Shown here piece after piece: positions 1 to 5,988 of a stretch of 10,665 bases of DNA. Below the pieces are notes generated by a model. It ran no database searches and had not been told where the DNA came from. It worked only from the letters and a program-made list of their open reading frames with translations. This stretch comes from Caldilineales bacterium. GTDB lineage: Bacteria; Chloroflexota; Anaerolineae; JAAEKA01. Positions within the stretch are counted from its first letter, which is position 1. Every line of letters begins with the position of its first letter. The position numbers and the translations under genes were made by a program. The stretch is from positions 1 through 10,665 of the forward strand of contig JAJTXO010000085.1 in NCBI GenBank assembly GCA_021463315.1. The letters are read 5' to 3'.

Positions 1-103
1 ATAGAGGGGGAAGACTTCCGAAGTCTTATGGACTGTGAGCTCGTTTTGAACAAACCTGCGCAGACTTCGGAAGTCTCGACCCCGGTTTTTTGAGATGATG
101 CAC
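1..103 (+). repeat. Palindromic interspersed repeat, copy 1 (outer subtype, left end cut by window edge)
   Basis: This is the first of four near-identical copies of one element. Two 15-nt dyads, AGACTTCCGAAGTCT (12-26) and AGACTTCGGAAGTCT (62-76), are each odd palindromes and are also reverse complements of one another, so the unit can fold as one long hairpin or as two small ones. The 35-nt centre contains GAGCTC (37-42) and TTTTGAACAAA. The right end reads CCGGTTTTTTGAGATGATG. The left end ATAGAGGGGG matches the internal part of the left terminus seen in copy 2, so a few more bases probably lie off the window. The T-run variant and the G5 stretch are shared with copy 4 and not with copies 2 and 3. 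No coding capacity and no transposase are visible. MITE-like identity is an inference. Confidence 0.93.
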
Positions 104-110
104 CCAAGGC

Positions 111-150
111 AACAGGAGCTGTCGCACCGACAGCTTCCTGTTGTTTTGTC
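111..150 (+). terminator. Terminator-like hairpin upstream of gene 1
   Basis: The arms AACAGGAGCTGTCG (111-124) and CGACAGCTTCCTGTT (128-142) pair along about 14 bp with a single bulged T and a 3-nt loop, followed by the T-rich tract GTTTTGT. This is the form of an intrinsic terminator read on the + strand. It probably ends a transcript entering from the left, since no gene lies between it and the window edge. It could instead attenuate gene 1 transcription if the promoter lies further upstream. The short motif CACCCAA occurs on both sides of it (101-107 and 160-166). Confidence 0.6.
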
Positions 151-183
151 CAAGGATACACCCAAAATGCACCCGCCAGGCGG

Positions 184-212
184 TTGCGCGGCCCGCGGAA
201 GTCTGCTAAACT
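184..212 (+). promoter_or_regulatory. Weak sigma70-like promoter candidate for gene 1
   Basis: TTGCGC (184-189) and TAAACT (207-212) are 17 bp apart and end 43 bp before the chosen GTG start. Each hexamer matches consensus only partly, so this is a candidate on spacing and position alone. Confidence 0.25.
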
Positions 213-255
213 GGTGGGCAGCCAGATGGTCTGGCGCTCTGTGAAAGGACAGCTC

Positions 256-2967
256 GTGACTCAATCTATCCTACAACTCGTTCGTTTCCTGGTGCGCTTC
301 GCGATCCTCTGGCTGGTCGATGCCCTCTCGCTGTTGCTGACGGCAGCGATCTTGCCGGGCATGGCCTTTGTGAGCGCCGATGGCAACCCGGCCTGGGTGG
401 TGGCTGTCTCGGCGGCCTTTCTGATGGGCCTCGTGAACCTGCTGATCCGGCCGCTGATCCTGTTGCTGGCCCGGCCGCTGGGCTTCTTCGTCATGTTCGG
501 CGTCGGTTTCCTGGCCAATGCCCTGGTGTTGCTGATCACCGCCCAGTTGCTGGCCCCGCAGTTCGTGTTGGGCGGCCTGCTGTCGGCCATCATCGCCAGC
601 GTTGTCCTGGCAGCGATCAACGCGATCATCACCGGCATCCTGGAGGTCGACGACAACGGCTCCTTTTACCAGAACCGCATCGCGCGCGTGGCCGCCCGGG
701 AGCCGTTCAAAGGGGCCACCGAGCCGGGCCGCGGGCTGATGATGCTGGAGATCGACGGCCTCAGCTATCACCACATGCGCAAGGCGCTGGCCGCGGGGAT
801 GATGCCAACGCTGCAAACCATGATCGACGAGGAGGGCTATGCCCTGTCCAAGATCGACTGCGGCATCCCTTCCCAGACCTCGGCCTGCCAGGCCGGCATT
901 CTGTTCGGCGACAACTACGATATCCCGGCCTTTCGCTGGTATGACAAAACCCAGCAGAAGTTGATCGTCTCGGGCAAGGACGCGGCCGAGCTCAACGCCC
1001 GCTACGCCATGGGCAACGGTTTGCTGCGCGGCGGCACCAGCATCAGCAACATGCTCAACGGCGACGCCGAGAAATCGCTGCTGACTGTGGCCGACATCAA
1101 GACCGACGACGAGGCGCAGAAGAAGCGACGCGCCGAGGACATCCGCCTGCTGATGCTGGACCCCTATTTCTTCATGCGCACCATTGCCCTGTTCCTGGGC
1201 AACGTGGGGCGCGAGCTGTGGGAGGGCTGGCAGCAGCGCCGCCAGGATGTCACCCCCCGCTTGAACCGGCTGCACGGCGGCTATCCCTTCATTCGCGCGG
1301 CCACCAGCACCCTGGTGCGCGATCTGGGCGCCAACCTGGCCATTCTGGACATCGTGCGCGGCTCACCGTCGATCTACGTCACCTGGCCAGGCTACGACGA
1401 GGTCGCCCACCACTCCGGCCCCTGGACCGACGATGCCTTCGGCGAGCTGAAACGCTACGACCGCGTCATCGCCCGGGTGCGGGAGGCTATCAAAGAACGC
1501 GCGCCGCGGCCCTACGATCTGATCATCCTCTCTGACCACGGCCAGTCCTTCGGCCCCACCTTCAAGATGCGTTACGGCATCACATTGAAGGAGTTCATCG
1601 AGCAGCAATTGCCCCAGGGGGTCAGCGTGGCCGCCGCGATGGGCGGCGACACCGGCGCGGTTTCGCTGACCGGCGTATCAGGCGAGCTGGCCAACGTCCA
1701 GCAGCAGGGCGGCGGCCGCGCCAGCCGCGCCGTGGCCCAGCAAGGCCAGAAGCTGATCGACAAGGGGACCAAGTCCGACAGTCCGGCGGAAGCGGAGCAG
1801 CCAGCCCAGGTGACAGCCTATGGCAGCGGCAACCTGGCCCAGGTCTACTTCGATCTCTACCCGCGCAAGATCACGCTCAGCGAGTTGAACGCGGCCTATC
1901 CCGGCATGGTCGATGCGTTGGTGCAGCACGAGGGCATCGGCCTGGTGTGCGGCTACCTGGACGATGGCACGCCGGTGGCGCTGAGCAAGGCCGGCCGCCG
2001 CAATCTGTACAACGGCGAGGTGACGGGCGAGGACCCGCTGCTGCCCTACGCGCCGGCCGATCCCAGCGCCCACGGCCACGCCAGCATCGACAAGCGCGTC
2101 TGGCAGGTGCGCCGGGTGATGGACTTCCCCCACGCCGGCGACCTGATGGTGATCAGCACCGTCTACCCCGACGGCACGGTGGCCGCGCTGGAGGAGCTGA
2201 TCGGCAACCACGGCGGCCTGGGCGGCGAGCAGACCGATGCCTTCCTGTTCCATCCGCCGGACGTGCAGACGCCTGATACGCGTAATTCCACCGATGTGTA
2301 CCATATCCTCAACGCGGTGCGCGGCGCGCCCGTGCCGCCCAAGCCGGAGCCGGAGGATGCCGGCCGCGCGGCCGAGCTCAGCGCCTGGTCTCCTTCCAAC
2401 CTGGCCAAGGGCCTCGCCAACGGACGCGTTTGGCTGGGCCACATGCTGGGCGCGCTGGCCCTGGATCGAACGGCCTACCAGGCAGTGTCCAGAGATGCGC
2501 TGATGACCGGCCCCGCGCTGTTGATCATGGTCCTGGGTGCGCTGGTCGAGACAACGACCCGGGTGGGCGGCTTCGATCTGGGATTGTTCGCCCTGCGGGT
2601 AGGCGTGTGGCCGTTGTCAGTGCTGTTGGTCTTCATCGCGGGGCGGCTGTTGAGCCGGCAGGGCCAATACACCCGCACCCTGCGCGCCATGGGCTTCGCG
2701 CACAGCGCCTACTTGATCGGGCTGTTGGTGCTGATTCCTCCCCTGGCGCGGCTGGCCCATGTGCTGACCACGTTGCTGGCTTTCTTTGCCCTCTGGATCG
2801 GCGCATCCGAGGCGCACGGAATCAGGGGTTGGCGCACCGTGCTGCTGCCGGTGATCGCTTTTGCCGCTCTGGCTGCCATGTTGTGGGCTGTGGCCTCTCT
2901 CTTCGTCGGCGCTGACGTGGCGCTGGATGCCCTCAGAAGCTTCATCGGCCTCGCGCCCCAGCCATAG
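256..2967 (+). CDS. PF04020 (YvlD/phage-holin-like) membrane module fused to an alkaline-phosphatase-superfamily domain and a Yip1-like membrane domain
   Basis: The product is 903 aa from GTG 256, which has AAAGGA (244-249) 6 nt upstream; the TTG at 184 and ATG at 226 in the same frame lack such a site. Residues about 9-130 form four hydrophobic segments with the PF04020-type core VNLLIRPLILLLARP. Residues about 160-670 form an alkaline phosphatase/nucleotide pyrophosphatase-like domain. Its metal and catalytic positions are visible in order: Asp167 (LEIDG), nucleophile candidate Thr208 or Ser209 (IPSQTSAC), Asp381 and His385 (GYDEVAHHSGP), Asp427 and His428 (LSDHGQ), and His652 (GNHGG). Residues about 455-525 form a Gly/Gln/Ala-rich, probably flexible insert. 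Residues about 750-890 hold several TM helices resembling Yip1 (PF04893). Hydrolysis of a phosphodiester or phosphomonoester is expected from the superfamily; the substrate is unknown. The catalytic part may face either side of the membrane. It probably leads genes 2 and 3, although a repeat lies between. Confidence 0.88.
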   Translation: MTQSILQLVRFLVRFAILWLVDALSLLLTAAILPGMAFVSADGNPAWVVAVSAAFLMGLVNLLIRPLILLLARPLGFFVMFGVGFLANALVLLITAQLLAPQFVLGGLLSAIIASVVLAAINAIITGILEVDDNGSFYQNRIARVAAREPFKGATEPGRGLMMLEIDGLSYHHMRKALAAGMMPTLQTMIDEEGYALSKIDCGIPSQTSACQAGILFGDNYDIPAFRWYDKTQQKLIVSGKDAAELNARYAMGNGLLRGGTSISNMLNGDAEKSLLTVADIKTDDEAQKKRRAEDIRLLMLDPYFFMRTIALFLGNVGRELWEGWQQRRQDVTPRLNRLHGGYPFIRAATSTLVRDLGANLAILDIVRGSPSIYVTWPGYDEVAHHSGPWTDDAFGELKRYDRVIARVREAIKERAPRPYDLIILSDHGQSFGPTFKMRYGITLKEFIEQQLPQGVSVAAAMGGDTGAVSLTGVSGELANVQQQGGGRASRAVAQQGQKLIDKGTKSDSPAEAEQPAQVTAYGSGNLAQVYFDLYPRKITLSELNAAYPGMVDALVQHEGIGLVCGYLDDGTPVALSKAGRRNLYNGEVTGEDPLLPYAPADPSAHGHASIDKRVWQVRRVMDFPHAGDLMVISTVYPDGTVAALEELIGNHGGLGGEQTDAFLFHPPDVQTPDTRNSTDVYHILNAVRGAPVPPKPEPEDAGRAAELSAWSPSNLAKGLANGRVWLGHMLGALALDRTAYQAVSRDALMTGPALLIMVLGALVETTTRVGGFDLGLFALRVGVWPLSVLLVFIAGRLLSRQGQYTRTLRAMGFAHSAYLIGLLVLIPPLARLAHVLTTLLAFFALWIGASEAHGIRGWRTVLLPVIAFAALAAMLWAVASLFVGADVALDALRSFIGLAPQP

Positions 2968-2979
2968 GGCAGGCTTGCG

Positions 2980-3040
2980 ACGCCCGGCGCTCGATCTGGG
3001 CTGACCGCGGGCGCGCAGCTCGCCCCAGCATCGGGCGTTT
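2980..3040 (+). terminator. GC-rich structured region after gene 1, possible terminator
   Basis: ACGCCCG (2980-2986) pairs with CGGGCGT (3032-3038), and CTGGG (2996-3000) pairs with CCCAG (3024-3028) inside it. Only three Ts follow, so it may end or only pause transcription. It lies 12 bp after the gene 1 stop codon. If it terminates, gene 2 needs its own promoter. Confidence 0.35.
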
Positions 3041-3052
3041 GGTGTCATTGGA

Positions 3053-3062
3053 GTGTCATCTC
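3053..3062 (-). repeat. Extra copy of the repeat's terminal motif, left of copy 2
   Basis: GTGTCATCTC here is the reverse complement of the right-end motif GAGATGACAC of copy 2 (3167-3176). It sits one base before the left terminus GTATCATCTC (3064-3073), giving two tandem end motifs. Including flanks, GAGTGTCATCTC (3051-3062) and GAGATGACACTC (3167-3178) are a perfect 12-bp inverted pair. Confidence 0.7.
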
Positions 3063-3063
3063 C

Positions 3064-3176
3064 GTATCATCTCAATAGATTGGGGAAGACTTCCGAAGTC
3101 TTATGGACTGTGAGCCCGTTTTGAACAAACCTGCGCAGACTTCGGAAGTCTCGACTCCGGTTTATTGAGATGACAC
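3064..3176 (+). repeat. Palindromic interspersed repeat, copy 2 (complete, inner subtype)
   Basis: This is the only copy with both termini fully visible. Left end GTATCATCTCAATAGATT and right end TTTATTGAGATGACAC are terminal inverted repeats; the inner dyads AGACTTCCGAAGTCT and AGACTTCGGAAGTCT lie at 3087-3101 and 3137-3151. It differs from copy 1 by GAGCCC for GAGCTC, CTCCGG for CCCCGG, and TTTATT for TTTTTT; the last change and GATTGGGG are shared with copy 3. It lies between genes 1 and 2, ending 47 bp before the gene 2 start. If genes 1-3 are co-transcribed it would form a strong hairpin in the mRNA. Confidence 0.93.
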
Positions 3177-3185
3177 TCATCCCCC

Positions 3186-3202
3186 ATCTATTGCGATGAT
3201 AC
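3186..3202 (+). repeat. Extra inverted terminus of the repeat, right of copy 2
   Basis: ATCTATTGCGATGATAC is the reverse complement of the copy 2 left terminus at 3064-3080 at 16 of 17 positions. Together with the end motif at 3053-3062 it makes a nested, symmetric set of four end motifs around one element. It directly precedes the gene 2 ribosome binding site. Confidence 0.75.
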
Positions 3203-3223
3203 TCATTGGAGGTTAGCAACTCT

Positions 3224-3907
3224 ATGCAACGAATCGAGACTTGGCGCAGACAGTTCAACTGGCGTATGCTGCTGGTGCGCATCGTGGTCAACGCGTTGGC
3301 GCTGTTGATCACGGCAGCTCTGGTGCCCAGCATCTATTTCGTAGAGCGCAACTTGCGAAGCTGGCTGCTGTTGGCCATCGGCTTGGGCATCTTGAACGCT
3401 TTGATCAAGCCGATTATCCAGTTCCTGACGCTGCGCTTCATCTTTGCCACCTATGGCGTGGTGGTGGCGTTGATCAACGCCATTCTGCTGTTCCTGTTGG
3501 CGCTGCTCCTGCCCAATCGCTTCGAGGTGGATGGCATCTTTTGGGCGTTGGTCGGCGGCGCCGTGTTGGGCATCGTCAGCGCCGTGTTCGAGAATCTGCT
3601 GGGCCTGACGCCCCCCATCGTGTCGGAAAAATACCCCGAGCTGCGGCGCAGGATCCAGGAGCGCCAGAGCGGCTCGATCGAGTCCACCATCAGCCAGGCC
3701 ACCGTTGACCGAGTGTTGCCGGCTGGGCCGGCCGGCGAGAAAGCGGCGGCCAGCCCAGCCACTGAAGCCGCCGCGGTGCTGGCCGCGGTAGGCGTTGACC
3801 ACGCCTCACCGCCCCTCCCGTCCAGCGCGGAGGCCGTCCAGGAGCCAGCGGAGCTGGCCCGCGAGGCCGTCACGACCGCGGCATCGTCCGCAGAGCAGGA
3901 GGCTTAG
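3224..3907 (+). CDS. PF04020 (YvlD-like, 'phage holin family') four-TM membrane protein
   Basis: The product is 227 aa from ATG 3224, with GGAGG (3208-3212) upstream at 11 nt; an in-frame TTG at 3206 overlaps that site and is unlikely. Four hydrophobic segments lie at about residues 15-36, 46-66, 76-98 and 104-128. The second carries the family-like core LNALIKPIIQFLTLRF. A short charged stretch (EKYPELRRRIQER, 135-147) follows, then an Ala/Glu/Pro-rich tail of about 70 residues with low sequence complexity. The fold and several motifs parallel the N-terminal module of gene 1, so the two are paralogous. Family members are named for a superficial likeness to phage holins and their biochemical role is not settled; there is no phage context here. 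It lies 8 bp before the UbiB gene and is surely co-transcribed with it. Confidence 0.9.
   Translation: MQRIETWRRQFNWRMLLVRIVVNALALLITAALVPSIYFVERNLRSWLLLAIGLGILNALIKPIIQFLTLRFIFATYGVVVALINAILLFLLALLLPNRFEVDGIFWALVGGAVLGIVSAVFENLLGLTPPIVSEKYPELRRRIQERQSGSIESTISQATVDRVLPAGPAGEKAAASPATEAAAVLAAVGVDHASPPLPSSAEAVQEPAELAREAVTTAASSAEQEA
3897..3902 (+). promoter_or_regulatory. Ribosome binding site of gene 3 inside the end of gene 2
   Basis: AGGAGG overlaps the last codons of gene 2 and precedes ATG 3916 by 13 nt, with the gene 2 TAG (3905-3907) in between. The arrangement favours translational coupling. The spacing is longer than usual. Confidence 0.6.
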
Positions 3908-3915
3908 GCTGTCCT

Positions 3916-5655
3916 ATGCAACAACAGGCATCTACTCTAGACAAGCTGCGCGAGAACCTGCGCTTGCAGCAGGTGTACAACGTCTTCCTGCGCTACGGCC
4001 TGGACATCGCTTTCGAGCGCTTGCCGACCATTGCCGCGCTGCGCGCCAGCATGCAGCGCTGGGTCTGGAATCTGCCCGAAGATCTGGAATCGCCCGAACT
4101 GCCGGTCAAGGTGCGCCTGATGATCGAGGAGCTCGGCCCCACCTACGTCAAGGTGGGACAGATCGTCTCCAGCCAGGCCTCGGTGCTTCCGGCGGAGTGG
4201 GAGGAACAACTGGCCAAGCTGCAGAGCAATGTGCCCCCCTTTCCCAGCAGCCAGGTGCGCGAGATCATCGTCGACGAGCTGGGCCAACCGCCCGAGGAGC
4301 TATACGCCAGCTTCGAGCTGACGCCATTTGCCGCCGCTTCCACCGCCCAGGTGCATCGCGCCACCCTGCACGATGGCACAGAGGTGGTGGTCAAGGTTCA
4401 GCGACCCCACATCCGCAACCAGATGAAGGCCGACGTGGGCATCATGCGCAACGCGGCGCGGGTGCTTTCCAACCGTTCGCGGGCGCTGCAGGCCATCGAT
4501 CTGGCTGGCATGGTGGACGAGTTCGGCGCCAACGCCATCCGCGAGCTGGACTACACCGGCGAAGCCTACAACTCGTTCCGGCTGACCCAGAACATGGCCA
4601 GTATTCCTGGTGTACACATCCCCAAGATCTACCCGGAGCTGTCCACCGATCGCGTCCTGACCATGGAGTTCATCCGCGGGGTCAAGATCAGCAATCTGGA
4701 GGCCATCGATGCGGCTGGGTTGGACCGTGCGGTGCTGGCGCGCAACGCGCTGCGCGCGATTGTCAAGCAACTGCTGATCGACGGCTTCTTCCACGCCGAT
4801 CCGCATCCCGGCAACGTGATGGTGGAGTTGGACACCGGCGACATCGCCTTCATCGACACCGGCATGGTGGGCGAGCTGGAGCTGACGCAGCGGCTGAACA
4901 TCATCCAACTGCTGATGGCGGTGACGCAGAAGGACGTGACCGGCATGGCCTCGGTGATGAAGAGCCTGAGCATCCCCTTTGTGGACAAGGTGGATGAGAA
5001 GGCCTACTACAAGGACTTCGAGCGCACCATCGGCCGGATCATGATCTCCGGCGACACCGTCGACTTTGGCCAGGCGGTGAGCCTGGCCATGGACTTATTA
5101 CGCCAGCATGGGTTGCGGCTGGATGCCAACCTGACCCTGGCCATCAAGGCGTTGATGCAGGCGCAGGCCATCGCCCTGCTGCTGTACCCCGATGGCGGCA
5201 TCGTGGCCGAGGGAGTTACGATGATCCGCGAGGAGGCGCTCAAGGCTGTCACCGCCGACCGCATCTACGAGGAGGGCAAGAAGCAGCTCACGATGATGGC
5301 AAGAGAGGCGGCAGGCAATCTGCCCAGTCTCTCCGAGGCCACCATGGGCTGGCTGAAGCAGTACCGCAAGGGGCGTTTCGAGGTCTATGTGGACACCTCA
5401 GGCCTGGCCAAGGAGGTCAACAAGATCAATCGCTTTGGCCGGCAGGTGGTGATCGCGGTCATCCTGGTCGGCATGTTGATTGGCTCGGCCATCGCCACGG
5501 TGGGCATTGGCTTGGGCCAGTTCCAGGGCCAGTTCTGGAGCGTCATCAACCAATTGGCGGTGTTCGGCTACATCTTCTCGTCGGTCATCGCCGCGGTGGT
5601 GGTGCTGCGTCTGGTCTGGCGCTGGCTGCGGGGCAGCCCGGCCGAAAAGGATTGA
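3916..5655 (+). CDS. UbiB/AarF (ABC1) family atypical protein kinase-like ATPase
   Basis: The product is 579 aa with the whole UbiB/COQ8 motif set. It has the KxGQ signature (Lys79-Gln82, YVKVGQIVSSQ), the Ala-rich loop AAAS in place of a glycine-rich loop (139-142, FAAASTAQVHRA), the ATP-binding lysine in VVVKVQRP (Lys160), Glu210 (RELDY), the catalytic loop HADPHPGN (293-300) and the metal-binding DTG (314-316, in AFIDTGMVGEL). Two C-terminal TM helices lie at about 511-533 and 548-570, as in membrane-bound family members. The family supports quinone and other isoprenoid-lipid metabolism, probably by ATP-driven handling of lipid intermediates; protein kinase activity is generally suppressed by the KxGQ and Ala-rich features. 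No ubiquinone or menaquinone genes are adjacent, so the symbol ubiB is not assigned. Its nearest partners are the PF04020 protein 8 bp upstream and the gene 1 phosphoesterase. Confidence 0.95.
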   Translation: MQQQASTLDKLRENLRLQQVYNVFLRYGLDIAFERLPTIAALRASMQRWVWNLPEDLESPELPVKVRLMIEELGPTYVKVGQIVSSQASVLPAEWEEQLAKLQSNVPPFPSSQVREIIVDELGQPPEELYASFELTPFAAASTAQVHRATLHDGTEVVVKVQRPHIRNQMKADVGIMRNAARVLSNRSRALQAIDLAGMVDEFGANAIRELDYTGEAYNSFRLTQNMASIPGVHIPKIYPELSTDRVLTMEFIRGVKISNLEAIDAAGLDRAVLARNALRAIVKQLLIDGFFHADPHPGNVMVELDTGDIAFIDTGMVGELELTQRLNIIQLLMAVTQKDVTGMASVMKSLSIPFVDKVDEKAYYKDFERTIGRIMISGDTVDFGQAVSLAMDLLRQHGLRLDANLTLAIKALMQAQAIALLLYPDGGIVAEGVTMIREEALKAVTADRIYEEGKKQLTMMAREAAGNLPSLSEATMGWLKQYRKGRFEVYVDTSGLAKEVNKINRFGRQVVIAVILVGMLIGSAIATVGIGLGQFQGQFWSVINQLAVFGYIFSSVIAAVVVLRLVWRWLRGSPAEKD

Positions 5656-5684
5656 GGACGCCGTAAAATAAGTTCACGCACATT

Positions 5685-5754
5685 GTCATCCTGAGGCTCG
5701 GCGAAGGATCCCCGCTTGGCAAAACCGAGACCCTTCGCCAAGCCTCAGGGTGAC
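5685..5754 (+). repeat. Dispersed hairpin repeat of the 'GTCATCCTGAG...GAAGGATC' type
   Basis: The arms at 5685-5707 (starting GTCATCCTGAGG) and 5732-5754 (ending CCTCAGGGTGAC) are 23 nt each and pair with one mismatch and one G-U wobble around a 24-nt loop. I recall sequences of this kind as common dispersed intergenic repeats in environmental bacteria. It begins 30 bp after the UbiB stop codon. It could protect the 3' end of that mRNA or reduce read-through, but no T-tract follows, so it is not a classical terminator. Confidence 0.8.
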
Positions 5755-5771
5755 GCGGCGCAGGAATTATC

Positions 5772-5801
5772 TTGACAGAGTGATGAGTCTGTGAAGTTAA
5801 T
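5772..5801 (+). promoter_or_regulatory. Sigma70-like promoter candidate for the secreted protein gene
   Basis: A perfect TTGACA (5772-5777) is followed after 18 bp by GTTAAT (5796-5801). It would give a leader of about 180 nt before the ATG at 5989. A second, weaker option is TTGACC (5908-5913) with TAGATG (5931-5936) 17 bp on. The rest of the 5656-5988 gap shows no gene. Confidence 0.35.
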
Positions 5802-5988
5802 CGTCACTTGCTGGATCGTGAACTGGTCGTGCGTTTACAACGGGATCACCCCTTGGAGAAAGCAAAGAGCGGCCAGGTCTCCAAGCCACCTTGTCTAACC
5901 TTTGTCTTTGACCATATTGGTCCCCAATCTTAGATGTCCATCTCACACCTCAAGCCATTCTCATCAGTGCGCCAAGGAGAGCGTCGAC

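Noticed and set aside
184..255. Upstream TTG (184) or ATG (226) as the start of gene 1
   Set aside because: No ribosome binding site precedes either; GTG 256 has AAAGGA at good spacing and starts just before the first membrane segment.
256..3907. Phage holin genes marking a prophage
   Set aside because: PF04020 proteins are named 'phage holin family' by loose similarity; no phage structural, lysis or integration gene is present.
4855..4863. UbiB metal motif is DTG rather than DFG, possibly an inactive kinase
   Set aside because: The middle position varies in the family (I recall Cys in E. coli UbiB), and the metal-binding Asp, the catalytic loop and the lysine are all kept.
3795..4997. 400-codon open frame on the + strand overlapping the UbiB gene
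   Set aside because: It is an out-of-frame reading of high-GC coding DNA, giving Arg/Gly/His-rich low-complexity protein, while the overlapping frame has all UbiB motifs.
5902..5988. Upstream TTG start for the secreted protein
   Set aside because: The extension would place a polar, His/Ser-rich stretch before a standard signal peptide; ATG 5989 has AAGGAGAG at good spacing.
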